From Adiantum capillus-veneris (taxonomy: Eukaryota > Streptophyta > Polypodiopsida > Polypodiales > Pteridaceae), in assembly GCA_014529385.2 (NCBI GenBank), contig CM043950.1, forward strand, positions 150,352,945 through 150,416,944: a DNA stretch of 64,000 bases. The letters run 5' to 3'. The position numbers and the translations under genes are program-made. Positions 1-10,976 of this stretch are shown one piece after another (the first letter of the stretch is position 1; every line of letters begins with the position of its first letter). The notes below the pieces were generated by a model that was not told where the DNA came from, ran no database searches, and worked only from the letters and a program-made list of their open reading frames with translations.

Positions 1-1120
1 GTGAAGGCCAATTTTTGATAAAACCGTTTCAATACATTTGATTGCAGCATCTCTAGCTGCTTTTGGCTGTAACTTCCAAGCAAACCCCACATAGAGATGT
101 ACAATTTTCTCCACAATTCTGCAAAGAGCATGCAGAGTGCATATGTGGACATTAGCAAGTGGAATATTTAAAACTGCTTTGAAGTTTGGATCTTGAGTAT
201 GCCTATTGGGTGCTTTGTTCCAATTTGCAGGATTACATTCTTTTGCTGATGCCATACAATACAGACAAGGGCTCTTTGCCATAGCTCCTTTGGAGACATT
301 GTACATACATTTAAGGGTTTTAAGGTCTCCTCCCATGTGCCATTCCACCCTGTAACTTCCAAACCCTTCAACTTCAAGCTCTTCCCCTAATTCTTGTGCA
401 TTAATGACTTCGGGTATTGTTGTTTGATGGAAAACCCAATCCAGAACATCAAAGTCTTCACTCTCTACTTCAAAAGCACCTAGCCACCAGACATTCTTCT
501 CCGATTGCACGCTGAAGTACTTGGTATCCTTTGGTTTCAATGCTCTGTTCATTAAAGTTATGGAAATCGTCTCAATTTTTCTGTTCTTAACAATCTCACA
601 TTCATCAAGCTTTATCACAAAACTGACAACACCATTTGCTTTTGTATGCTCCAGCTCATAGAATCTGATCATTTCCTTCTGAAGTGTCTTCAAGTCAAGG
701 AAAATATTATTGAAATCGTCAAATTGAAGATCCCTCTTTTTACCATGATAGGTACCATGAATGTGGTGAGGCTCACCCAACATCTCCATTATCCTCTCAT
801 TGATCTTTTTCCTTGCCTGCTGCACAATGGATGGCTTTGGAAGCAAAGAGGACCTGACCTTACATTGCTTTAACCTTGACTTCATATTTTTGAACAGCTT
901 GCTATAACCATCTCTGCTAATGCCTACCTTATCCATAGTATATTGCACATCCTCCTTGTCCAAGCAAGAGCTCTGCAAAAATCCCTCAATGCACTGCTCC
1001 TTTGCCTTTTTAAACTTCTTCTCTGTGAAAATCTTTTTGGCAACCTTGAGAGGTAAAACATCACAATAATGTTTAGCTGCCATTTCCATGTTTGATGCAG
1101 AGTTTGGTTGTAGCAAAGTC
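1..1120 (-). CDS. Exon 2 of the unknown spliced gene, open at the window edge (partial)
   Basis: Translated by hand on the minus strand: 373 codons without a stop from 1120 to position 1, so the gene continues outside the window. Numbered from the exon 1 Met, it has SFVIKLDECE near residue 338, KYFSVQSEKNVWWLGAFEV near 390, a GGDLKTLKCMY motif (Asp435), a C-x2-C pair in SPCLYCM (455/458), and an HICTLHALC motif (495-503). The paired Cys/His residues suggest metal binding. The GGDLK-then-CxxC order reminds me of large plant and animal repeat-encoded proteins thought to be transposase-like, but I cannot name a family and assign no function. Absence of stops over 1.1 kb argues for a recently functional gene, single-copy or transposon-borne. 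Confidence 0.6.
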
Positions 1121-1405
1121 CTAAATCAAAAGGTACAAAATTAACTGATTATTGTCCAAATGACACCAACAAAATAAACAAACTAAATTAAAGTTAACTG
1201 AATATTAATCATTTAATAAAGAACAATAGCATAATAAAAATAACATAAGCAGAATCACAATACAACTTAACAAAAAGATTAACACAATACAACTTAACAA
1301 AAAGATTAACAACCTAACATAAGCAGAATCATATAAAATAAGCATAACAACCTAACAAAAAGATTAACAACCTAACATAAGCAAAATCATATAAAATAAC
1401 AATAC
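1121..1405 (-). other. Predicted 285 bp GT-AG intron with internal tandem repeats
   Basis: On the minus strand the donor is AAG|GTATTG at 1406/1405 and the acceptor is TTTGATTTAG|G at 1121/1120. The interior is AT-rich and has stops, whereas both flanks are open. On the plus strand it holds short direct repeats around AACAAAAAGATTAAC and a roughly 60 bp unit containing ATCATATAAAATAA, repeated near 1325 and 1385. Phase 2 intron. Confidence 0.6.
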
Positions 1406-1914
1406 CTTGCTGCTCTGATTCTCCTGCTGCAACCTCCTCCACCACGTCTCAAGGCTTCAATGTTCTTTAACTTCTTTTCTCTTTGTCTGTTTCCTAACAT
1501 TGTATTCTTGCTTCTAGCTTGTTTGAGCTGAGTTTGTAGCTTTTCATTGCTCTCTTTACATTCCTCAAGTTGTTGTTTAAGAGTATTTATCATTTGTTTG
1601 GTCAAATGATCTTCTAACTTAAGAATATCTCTCTCTGCCGCAAGACTCTGTGTATAACCCAGCAACCCTCTTTGACCATCACCCACAAATTTTATCAAAG
1701 ATGAACAATTTGAGAATGGGGGAGTGCTCTTTGTCATTGGGTCCACTGGATACAATCTTCCATCAGTCCAGAGATCAATGTGATTTTTTTGATCTTGCCG
1801 CATTGCTTCAAATATGGACGAGGACACCTCTGCACATTTGTTTCTCTTGCGCACTGGACAATATTCTTCATTTAGCTCAATGTGTAGATGGTATAAGCTT
1901 CTTCTCTTCCTCAT
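1406..1914 (-). CDS. Exon 1 of a spliced gene of unknown family (N-terminal basic and coiled-coil part)
   Basis: Read on the minus strand from the ATG at 1914. About 169 codons are open to a GT donor at 1405-1404; reading on into the intron meets a stop at 1387. The protein starts very basic (MRKRRS), has a Cys-Pro-Val-Arg-Lys-Arg patch, and residues about 90-150 are rich in Glu, Lys, Gln and Leu in a heptad-like pattern, so a coiled coil is likely. It ends in a Gly- and Arg-rich stretch. Joining to exon 2 across a GT-AG intron keeps the frame exactly (the split codon is AG|G, Arg). I do not recognise the family. A further upstream exon is possible, since an acceptor-like TTAACAG lies just before the ATG. 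Confidence 0.6.
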
Positions 1915-2439
1915 GAAAGTCTGTTAACAGTATTTGTTAGAGATAGTACTATAGGAAAAAGCTGTGCAGATACGAGGAAGAAGACGACATAGAAAAGGTT
2001 TGTTTCAGCTTTTGGAAATTTTGAATTTTGAGCCAGAACTGACCTTTTCGTTAGTTTTGGAGGGAGTATTTTTTAGAATACGAAAGATCCTAGAAAGATT
2101 TGACAATGACATGTTTCGGTGGAGGTAAAAAGGACGCAAACTCACCTTTTTACAAACATTTCACTATTTTTAAAATAAAGTATATATTCTCTCTCTACAT
2201 ATTCTTACAGGGCACAAAAGTGACCTAAAAATTCCCCTAATGCATAATATTCTCCAACCTTGTTCATAAGAACTGATCAAATCTCTTTGTTTTCCATTTC
2301 ATTTTTCAATTTTTCCAAATTCTTAGAGATTAACCTCGTTATCCCCACCTTCTCTTTTTGTAAATCATTCCACAAGTATGGTGTGAGTTTCAACAGTTCT
2401 CCCAAAGTAAGAGTGCATTGGATGGGTGTAGACATTATT
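1915..2439. other. Non-coding AT-rich stretch
   Basis: No supported gene. It is probably the 5' side of the minus-strand gene. Short ORFs here show no family signature. Confidence 0.4.
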
Positions 2440-3260
2440 GAATGAATGTTGTCTACTTCTAGGGTCTTGGATCGCTAAACTGGCAAAAAATTGGGTAAAA
2501 ACTAAAGTTTGTACTGACTTTTTGAATCTTGAGTATAAATTTGGAAAAATTTATCCAAACTTGTTGAAAATTGTTTCAGAGGCTTATGTTGATGTGATAA
2601 ACATGTGTATATGCTCAGTTGACCAAAAACTAGCAAAAATTTATCAGAAGTAAATAATCATGATTATTTACATCTGCCCTATTTTTCACCTTTTTGACCA
2701 AGTCTGCATACCACTAGCTTTACCATGTTGTAATAAGCCCACAAACCAAATTTGGTAAGATTTGGACCACTGGAGTGAAATTTGTGACTAAAATTGCAAA
2801 GTTAATCTAGGGACAGATAATTGATGACCATTTGACCAAAAAATGTTCAAACTTGATGAAAATTGTCTAGTGACCTTAACTTAAGGTGCTTAACATCTTT
2901 GTGTCAAAGTTGAGACAAAAACTTGTAAAAATATAGCTGGAGTAAATAATAGCGATTATTTACATCTGCTTCAAAACTTGATGATTTTGCAAATTTGAGT
3001 ATACCACAAGGTCAAGCACATCAAGTAGACCTCACAAATCAATTTTGGTGAAATTTGGATCCCAAAAGTGAGACTTAAGCCAGAGTCTCGAATCAGAGTC
3101 TACGGACACCAAACAGTTATAAACTTGATCAGATTTGTCCAAACTTGTTCAAACTTGTCCAGGGACTCTAACAAGTTGTATATTTGCCAAACCTATCAAA
3201 AAAGTGCAAAAAACTGACAAAGTAAATAATCACGAATATTTACTTTTGCTATCCAGAGAT
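2440..3260 (+). repeat. Degenerate ~290 bp tandem repeat, three units, each ending in an AT palindrome
   Basis: Three related units end near 2675, 2968 and 3250 with the same block: AGTAAATAAT, three or four bases, then ATTATTTAC and a TCTGC-like tail. The first copy holds the perfect 20 bp palindrome TAAATAATCATGATTATTTA at about 2651-2670. Other shared blocks are ACAAACCAAATTTGGT / ACAAATCAATTTTGGT (about 2740 and 3035) and AAACTTGATGAAAATTGT-like runs. Spacing is about 290 bp. It forms the leader of the gag-only element that follows. Confidence 0.6.
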
Positions 3261-3648
3261 CTCAATTTTGACTTTTGAGCTCATGCAGTGTTAGACCAAT
3301 ACAATATAAAGCCACAGGGCAATTTTTGATTCAATCATATCAAAATTGGTACAGATACACTCAGTTTCCAGATTGTAGATCAAACCTTTGAATTCTGCTA
3401 AAGTCAAATCTGAAAGTCAAATTTTGACTCCCATAGCTCGATTGGAAGTGATACACAGACCAATCACAAGAGTTCTCAAGAGTTCTATTGTCTTCATAGA
3501 AGAATAGCGAACTTGATTAAATTTGTACAGGAATCAGGTTGTAGACGAGGAATCAGTAGCTTGACAGAAAGTTGTGATTGAATCGAGTGGAAATTGACGA
3601 CAAGTCAATCCAAAGGTGAGTACTCTATCTAGGGCTTCATACGTCTAT

Positions 3649-4008
3649 ATGAACCTTAGATCTAGTCGTGTACTAGGAAATCATGGCATACTCGGAGAAA
3701 CCTCCAGTAAAGTATCTACTGAAGAAAGCGTGAATCAAGGAAATTCCTTGCACACAATTCCTGAAGAAGTCTCAGACACTTTCTTAGATTCAACATCCGA
3801 AATGTCTTCTTACTCGACTCACTCGGAAATCGGAACGACAGTGCGCTATAAGCATATACTATGTTTTTACAAGAATAACCGTCATGGAGCCCAGGTTTAC
3901 TTGGACCCTAATGAGGAGTATGCTATTCGCATTGATGACCATGGTATTGAGTTCGAAGAAGAGGTTAGGGCAAACAAACAAGGAAAAATGTACATGGATC
4001 GAAAATGA
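3649..4008 (+). CDS. Upstream ORF (119 aa) of the gag-only retroelement
   Basis: Starts at the first ATG in frame (3649; codons upstream to 3616 are also open but lack ATG) and ends at the TGA at 4006-4008. Ser/Thr/Glu-rich N-terminal half, then an acidic C-terminal half (YLDPNEEYAIRIDDHGIEFEEEV). Its stop overlaps the start of the next ORF as ATGA at 4005-4008, i.e. the next frame is -1 relative to this one. Either reinitiation or a -1 shift could connect them, or a single ORF was broken by an indel. No domain recognised; assigned to the element by position. Confidence 0.45.
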   Translation: MNLRSSRVLGNHGILGETSSKVSTEESVNQGNSLHTIPEEVSDTFLDSTSEMSSYSTHSEIGTTVRYKHILCFYKNNRHGAQVYLDPNEEYAIRIDDHGIEFEEEVRANKQGKMYMDRK

Positions 4009-6899
4009 ACTCAGTACAGGTCAAAAACCCTGACGTGATAGAAAAATGGGGGTTAGAAGTAAACACCATAATCTCAGATATGTCAGCAAAAGAAGGACCA
4101 CCAACTTTAGAATTTGAGGGATATTATCAAATAGACTTGAAGCCTTTGAAAGGTCTTAGTACGGATCATCCTAGGATCGGAGTCTATTGTTGGGAAGATA
4201 GAAACATAAAAGATCTTTTGTGGACTTCTCATGCCAAACTAGGACAATTAACAGCCATGAAGATCATCTATATCTTCAAGATCAAAGATAAGGGATCAAC
4301 ATACCTACCAACCTACCTATTTAGGGATTGTTATAACAAAAACTTTGTTATGATGACTCCTAAGGAGGTAGAACAAACCAAATACCAAGGGTATTCCGTA
4401 TGGGATTGGATATTGGGGCAAGGACCAGAAACAATTCCAAGAGATGAACACCGTGAGAGATCATCTGAGAGTAATGTGAAGAAACCAGAAAGCACCTCAT
4501 TACGTAGAAAACCTTGTGACACTAAGGCTAGTCCAGGGCTACATGAGTCACTATTTCCAACAGACTGGTTTGAAGGACTCAGAACAGGACCAACTCCCAG
4601 AAGACCTGGAGTTGAACCAAACAGACGTGTCAGACCAGTTTATTTTCAAAAATGGGTTAGAAAATATAGTGGATCAGGGGATCCATATGACCACTTACCA
4701 AAATTTAAGCAAGTGCTAAGAGTAGAGCGTATATTCAATTTTCATACTCAATTCGAGGGGTTTGGAATGACATTAGAAGGAAAATCTTTGACATGGTTCC
4801 AAAACATTCCACCAAGGTCAATCATGGACTTGAACACATTAGCTCAAGGATTTGTAGCTGCTTGTTCCAAAACGAGGATTAAACATAATACGGTAGCTCA
4901 AATCTACAGCTTTAAACAGAAACATGGTGAGTCTGTTAGGGATTGTGCGACTCGAATACATTGCACAATGCCAAGAGATGGAGATACCTACAAAAGAAGG
5001 ACTTGTATCTTTATTCTAGAGGGATTGCTAAACAAAGAACTTCATGCTATACTCTATAGTAAAAAGCATACAACCCTAGAAGAGTGTGTGTCTGATGTGA
5101 TTGACCTAGGAGACAATTGCGAGATCTTCAATGAAGAAGATGTCCCTAAGGATAAACAAAGCAAGAAAAAAACATCCACAAAACCAGCACAAGTGGGAAC
5201 GGCTGCTGCGGCGCCACTCTCAGCCATAGAAGATATGCTAAAAAGGATGAACGACATGATGAACAATATGAAAAAAGCACCTATGAGAGGACCAGGACAA
5301 GGGATACCTCCACAGGGACAACCAATTAGGCCAAAAAAATGGTGTGCAATCAAGGGTAAATGGACCAACCATGAGACCCACGAGTGCTACTTCAGAACAA
5401 AGTATGATGGGAATGTTCAGTACGTGCCCATGAGGCCACAAGGACAACCCATGTACAGATATCATCCTAATCTGGCCCAAGCTCAAAGACCACCAATGGG
5501 TGTGGAAAGACCTCAACCTATGTTGGGACAACAACCTCCGTATCCAGGACATAATGCAGTGCCTGTAAAGTACATGCACTCTGAAGGAGTTGTAGATGAA
5601 CAAGTATTAGTGCCTGTTACACCCTATGCAGAACCTAGTCCATCTACAGTAATGGTAGAAGGAGATTGATATAGTCCACATCCACCACCAATGGAAGAAA
5701 CCGTGACTTATGCTCCACCAGAGCTCACAACAATGTATTATGTAGCTAATCAAGGTGTCAAACCTCCCATGGGAAGAGCCATGATGAAGCCTAGAACAAG
5801 AAATTGTCATAACTGTGGTGTTGATGACCATTGGAAGAACGAATGTCAAGAGCCTGACAAAAACCTCAAACCAATTGAAGCCTATTGCATACAATGTTTC
5901 AAAAAGGGAGGACACTTTTCGGAAGATTATCCTAAGAATCCTTTGAACAAGGGTAAAACCGTTGTAAACGTAGTCCAGGTGATGCCTAGTAGCTCATCAG
6001 AGAGTGAACCGATTGTTCGAATCAAGGTAATCACTAGAGCCTAGGCAAAGAAAAAGAAACACAACTCCTCTAATGATTCGGAGAACACGATAGTTTCTTC
6101 TCAGCAAAAGATATGAGATGAGAAAACAAAACAACGGGTTGAAATCAAAGAGAAAGAAAAAATGCTAGCCCAGGACAAGTTGAAAGAAACTGGCAGTGAA
6201 TTCAAGGAAACAACTGTGAAATCTGGAGGATCCATTCTGGTTGATAAAATTTTTGAACCTATTAATGCTGCCTTGGAAGCCTACCAAGTAGGACTTAAAG
6301 CAGGCCAGAACATGGAAAACAAGTGGAAAACCTATCCATCTCTAGACATGGAAGTAGTGAAGCTGGAAGCTTATCAAAATTTGGTAAGAATCATGCAAGA
6401 AATGTTGGATAAACAAAAACCCAAGCTTGAAAGTATGGCAAAACCTGAAGAGCTTGCGGTAGAAGAAACAAAAGAAAAATCCGATGTGGTGGCAGAAGCC
6501 CACCTTGAAACAAATGAACCAGAGCTTACAGTGCCAGACAATAAAGATGCCTTAGACAAAATTCCATTCGTAGAGGAAGACTGGCTAGGACACTTATGGG
6601 AAAAAGTGAGAGAGATCAATGATGGGAGCCTAACTTTAAAGTCAGCTCCTATAGAGGAAGTCTGGCTGGATAACCTACCTTCTGCTATGAACATGGATTT
6701 ACAATCCTTGTACAAAGATTGCGGATTGGAAGCTTCAAGAATGTCTAAACCATTGAAATTAAAAACATTACCTTCTTACTTGGGAGATAACGAAGATGAA
6801 TCCATCGTTTGTAAGACCACTCAAGTAAAAAGAGCTAAACAGAATCTTTTGGGCCTTTACAGAAGTTGTTTGTACACATGCAATGAGTCAATGGTATGA
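4005..6899 (+). pseudogene. Gag polyprotein of a gag-only (non-autonomous) Ty3/gypsy-like element, three in-frame stops
   Basis: One frame runs from 4005 to 6899, interrupted only by TGA at 5667, TAG at 6042 and TGA near 6114. N-terminal 200 residues are of unknown type. The capsid-like retrotransposon gag region follows at roughly residues 215-390 (YSGSGDPYDHLPKFKQ, then LTWFQNIPP). After it come a Lys-rich linker, a Pro/Gln-rich stretch, a CCHC knuckle in NCHNCGVDDHWKNEC (about 5805-5850) and a second degraded knuckle (CIQCFKKGGH, last Cys lost). The segment 6162-6899 is a charged helical tail (VDKIFEPINAALEAYQ). No protease DSGA/DGGA, RT or integrase follows, so if mobile it would need help in trans. 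Three stops in one frame suggest point-mutational decay of a formerly long ORF. Confidence 0.6.
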
Positions 6900-7612
6900 A
6901 CCTTGGCCAATTTAGAGCAGAAAGTTAAAAATTGTGATTATTAACTTTAGGCTTGAAATGAGCACTTTTTTGCAATTTTCTCAAAGAAAGTCTTTTTATG
7001 ATGTTTTGTAAGCCTATGAATCAAGTCAAAAATTAATTTGGCCTAAAATATCAAGAAAAAGTAAATAATCTGAGTTTTGGCCAACTCTTGAATTTTTTTT
7101 ACCTCGAAGTGTCTTTGAGCTTACCAACTGGTTCAGACAACACTTAGACTTACTCTCCAGTCGGATTGAGTGGATTCGAGTCTTTTTGAGCTATTTCTAG
7201 CCGTAGACCTGAAATTCTGCAACTTCCAATAACAACTCACACTTGATTCTTCAGAGAGAGAAATGTTTTGAAATCCACCTCGGATCCTACTTACCCTACT
7301 CCTAGATTCTCATGCAATGGGGTTGTGGAAAGTGTCCACAAACACTCGTTTTCTTGTGTTTTTTATGTTTTTCAGAGCCTTGATCTTAAGACTTGTCTCG
7401 TCTACCAATCATTCTCCAAATCCTAATCTAAATCTACAACCCTACATGCCTAAAGGTACTCAGCAAGTACAATTACTTCCAAGCTACCTCTACATAGCAA
7501 AAGACGACAATCTTAAGGTATGCGGTTTCTAAAAGAAAGTTTTGAACTCTAGGTGAACCTAGAGGAAGTTAAAGGACAACTACACAAGATGCTCGTGTTT
7601 TCCCTAGTTTAA
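6900..7612. other. Non-coding 3' flank of the gag-only element
   Basis: No supported coding sequence. It contains GTGATTATTAAC (about 6936) and AGTAAATAATCTGAG (about 7062), related to the AT block of the 2440-3260 repeat, so leader-type sequence also lies downstream of gag. Candidate element boundaries could not be fixed. Confidence 0.4.
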
Positions 7613-7640
7613 GTATCTTCGATCCCCTGCAGCGGTGCTA
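7613..7640 (-). promoter_or_regulatory. Possible primer-binding site on the minus strand
   Basis: The reverse complement reads AGCACCGCTGCAGGGGATCG, resembling the TGGCGCCGTTGCCGGGGATC type of site (tRNA-Asp primed) common in plant Tat/Athila elements. Its polarity is opposite to the plus-strand gag at 4005-6899, so it may belong to a different, decayed element whose LTR would start near 7643. Confidence 0.3.
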
Positions 7641-7642
7641 AA

Positions 7643-8140
7643 TGTGGGACACGTCTAACCTCACCATCCTATCTTATTACAGTATTAGCGAGAACCACGA
7701 TTAATTTGTCAAACCATGGGACGAAGCCGACTCGACTAGTGCATAGAGGCTACAAGAGGTTGTCAATCTCTCGGAAAACAACCAATGACTCACATCTAAC
7801 TCAAGCTACACTCAAGTGACTGAAATCACCAAAAGACAATCGCTCATCAGCAAGCAAATCACATCCATTATAGCATCAAATGACATCCAAACCTAACGGA
7901 ACTTCTTGGACAAGTTTGTAAGACCTAAGCACACATGCCTATGGTCTCAAACCCCACTTTAGGTCAAGTTCCAAAATCGCGATTATTAACAGTAGTGGAT
8001 TTTTGACCTAGTTGTTTTCGACCCAGAATGCATCTAAATGCTTAGAAATGATGCCCCAATACCCCGCCTATTCTTAGTTTTCAATTTAAAAGTGTAAATT
8101 CCTAGTTATGATGAAATTAGGCCGCGGATCGGCAATGCCA
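7643..8140. repeat. Diverged direct repeat, copy 1 (possible LTR segment)
   Basis: Matches 63520-64000 in the same orientation. Shared blocks include AGACCTAAGCACACATGC, CTATGGTCTCAAA/CTTATGGTCTCAAAT, ATGCATCTAAATGCTTAG and GAACCACGA. It begins next to AAATGTGG in both copies, just after the possible minus-strand PBS here. Clearly homologous, with many substitutions and indels. Confidence 0.65.
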
Positions 8141-10976
8141 AAAGCTACGAAATACTGTGAATGGCTTACGTCAATGCGTAGATCTCTTACCTGCGGTTGC
8201 AATGCAGCAGACGCATTCGCAATGTGACAATCGGAGAGAGAGTAGGAAGCGCCAAAAGGAGAGAAGTGAGCGTCGTTAGCTCACGCTGTGTAGTTCTTAT
8301 CCAAATAACTTATAAAAAACTGGCTTGTATACCTTAGCCAAGGTTTTTGGTGGTCAAAACTAGTAATCTGGAGTTCTACCAAAGGTGGGAAATGACTGGC
8401 TCATACAATCTGGAAGCTTGTAGCCCCGGCTCATTAATTACAAAGTTTATTCGAGAAAATAGGAGTTATAATATTCTCGATTTATCAAAATAATAATTGT
8501 TTTACAAAGAGAACTCCAAAAAATGGTGTTCGTGTTAACAATAACCCAGGTGGCCCTTGATTTGTACAATATGCACGTGTTCACAAAAAAAGTTGGATAT
8601 CAAAATTGCACCATATCACCACGTTTACCAAGGAGATTCTTGGGAAGAGTAAAACTCTCTCAATACTCAATGTATTTTTCCCAATGATATGAAACTTAGT
8701 GTATGTGCTCTATACAATATGCAGACTATGGGTATGAAGTCAAAAGTTCAGTTTGACTATCAGATCTACCCTTGAGACATCGTACACATATGATTTCTAT
8801 TGGCGTGAGTTTTTGTCCAGAACTCATGCACAAGTATCCACAAGTCTTCAGCACTGCTTCCCAAACACTTTTATCAATTTTCCATGCAATAATATGCACA
8901 AAATCACATGTTTCCTATTTTTCCATTTTTATGCACGACTTTTGTCTTTTGGGGAACGAATGTTGGTCAAAACTTTCTCATCCAGATCTCTTGCATATCT
9001 GTTCTTTTATGACCAACATCACTCACCCATGCACAATCGTCTCCAGAAACTTGTTTATTGCATGTTATTCCTAAAAATAAACTTTTCAGAGATCACAATT
9101 GCAAACAAGCATACAAGAAAATAATTCAATGATGAAAAGATCTAGATCACAATCACATGTCCTATCTACAACTACTCCTACTCATCACGTGGGGTTTTCC
9201 AATTATAGGAAGAATAACACTTTACTACCACCCACGGACTAGTAAACACTTTTTCACCACCACAACCACTCAAACACCAACAATAAATACTATACCAAAC
9301 TAACTAAAACTGTATACCGCAAAAGACTCAAGCAGACACACACTCCCTAGAACCTCTCTAAGACTCTGGAAAACCAGAGGAATTTTTACCTAGTAGGACT
9401 AGTCTAAGGTCACCTACCTATGAGTCTCATTCCTAACAGCGGTGCCAATGTTGTTGGGCAGATACACTACTTGTAGCTGCTAGCAAAATATGAACTAGGT
9501 TAACAAACAAGATGTAAACCAAGGATGGAGCTTGACCCATAAGAAAAAAGTAGATGGGTGTCAATCACCTACTTGACGTTCTAGAGACAATCACTACCAA
9601 GGGAAATCATATCAAATAACACTATGTATGCACAACCACTACCTTACCTACGACGGCTACTCTCTCAAAAACATGACCTAATGTTGTCAAATCTTCACAA
9701 AACTCAAGGAATAACCTCTACAGAGCTAGAGGACACCACTCTAAAGTCTCTAACCCAACTTACTACCTGTAAACTCTGGTGCAGAACACATGTATAAAAA
9801 AGGCATGCCAATAATTATAGGTCACCAATTCTCAGCCTGCTTAAGCCTAAAGTGTAGTTCAACCCACCATGAATTCAATGACACGTAGCAATCAAAAACA
9901 GATACACGGTTAGAGAGAAAACTCACTTTGAACCTCGTGGGAGAGCTCTTCACAAAGAGACCGAAATTGTGCAACATTGGCATTGAAGTGAAGCTTTTGC
10001 CATTCCTAATGGGATGGTGTAGTCAACTTCACAATGTAACTTTTGTAGTGCATGTAGAGAGTAGAATAAGACCTCACTCACACTCTCACACAAAATACAT
10101 AGTCATAGTACGCTTAGTTGAGCTCAAAAAATGAATAATTCAAAAGTTTTCCTTAGGGTTACAAAAATTGGCTTTTATACTTCAATCTTGAAGGTTCTAA
10201 CTTATCAAAATTACCTCCTACTTTCTACCATGGGTTTAGCTGATCTTCATATTAGATATATTACAATCTAGAAACTTGATTGAGTCTTGAAAAATATTTA
10301 TAGTTGAGTTCATCAATTAGATGATACCAAAATTGGCTTTCAAGGGTTTAGCCATCAACATTCATGTTTGTAATTGATTGGTTGATTAAATTCATGTCAA
10401 ATAGGTATTCCCAAAATCATATCAATATCATGTAGTGGTGCGACTAGAAATGTGTATGGAAAAATTCACGAATGAAAACTTCAATAGTAACTTGTTTTCG
10501 GATTGCAAATCAGAGCTCTAGAGGGCAAGTTATGGCCATCAGAAGATTTGGTGGGGGCCGACTAAGGGCCTGGTTGACCGCATTAAAAACCATGCCATTT
10601 GATATTTTTTGGGCCTTGACAAGGTTCAAAAGGGTAGTGTGGAATGTGTAAAGCTAATTTCAAGTGAAAACTCTCCATTTGGCTTCTCAAGTGCCAAGTT
10701 ATAGATGGACAAAGTTTGGGGCAATTTCCCAAGGAAAGGTACTAGGTGAGTTTTTTTGCTTTTGACAACCTCGGTTTGCGAACTTGGGATGACCAAAAGG
10801 TGGCAAGGATTGAGTGGGTTGAAGTACACAATGGGAGTTGTCAGTGGGTTTTCTAGGTTCGCACATATAGTCAATGAGAAGAAAGAGGCAAAAGATTCGA
10901 AGGGGGGGGAAATTTGGAATTGACAAGTTTTGTGAAGATTGGGGAAGTCTCCAAGGGAAAGGCTCTCACAACACGC
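8141..10976. other. Long non-coding stretch, no supported gene
   Basis: ORFs here are short, overlap each other in different frames and have no motif I can defend (for example 8753-9124). At about 9428-9445 the plus strand reads CAGCGGTGCCAATGTTG, a second minus-strand PBS-like motif (TTGGCACCGCTG) next to TGTTGTTGGG, possibly an eroded LTR junction. The last 300 bp before 10977 flank Gypsy-1. Confidence 0.4.

Noticed and set aside
5054-5915. Minus-strand ORFs across the gag region
   Set aside because: Shadows of the plus-strand gag frame.
8753-9124. Overlapping 123- and 100-aa ORFs
   Set aside because: Two frames of the same AT-rich stretch, no motif, no neighbours supporting a gene.
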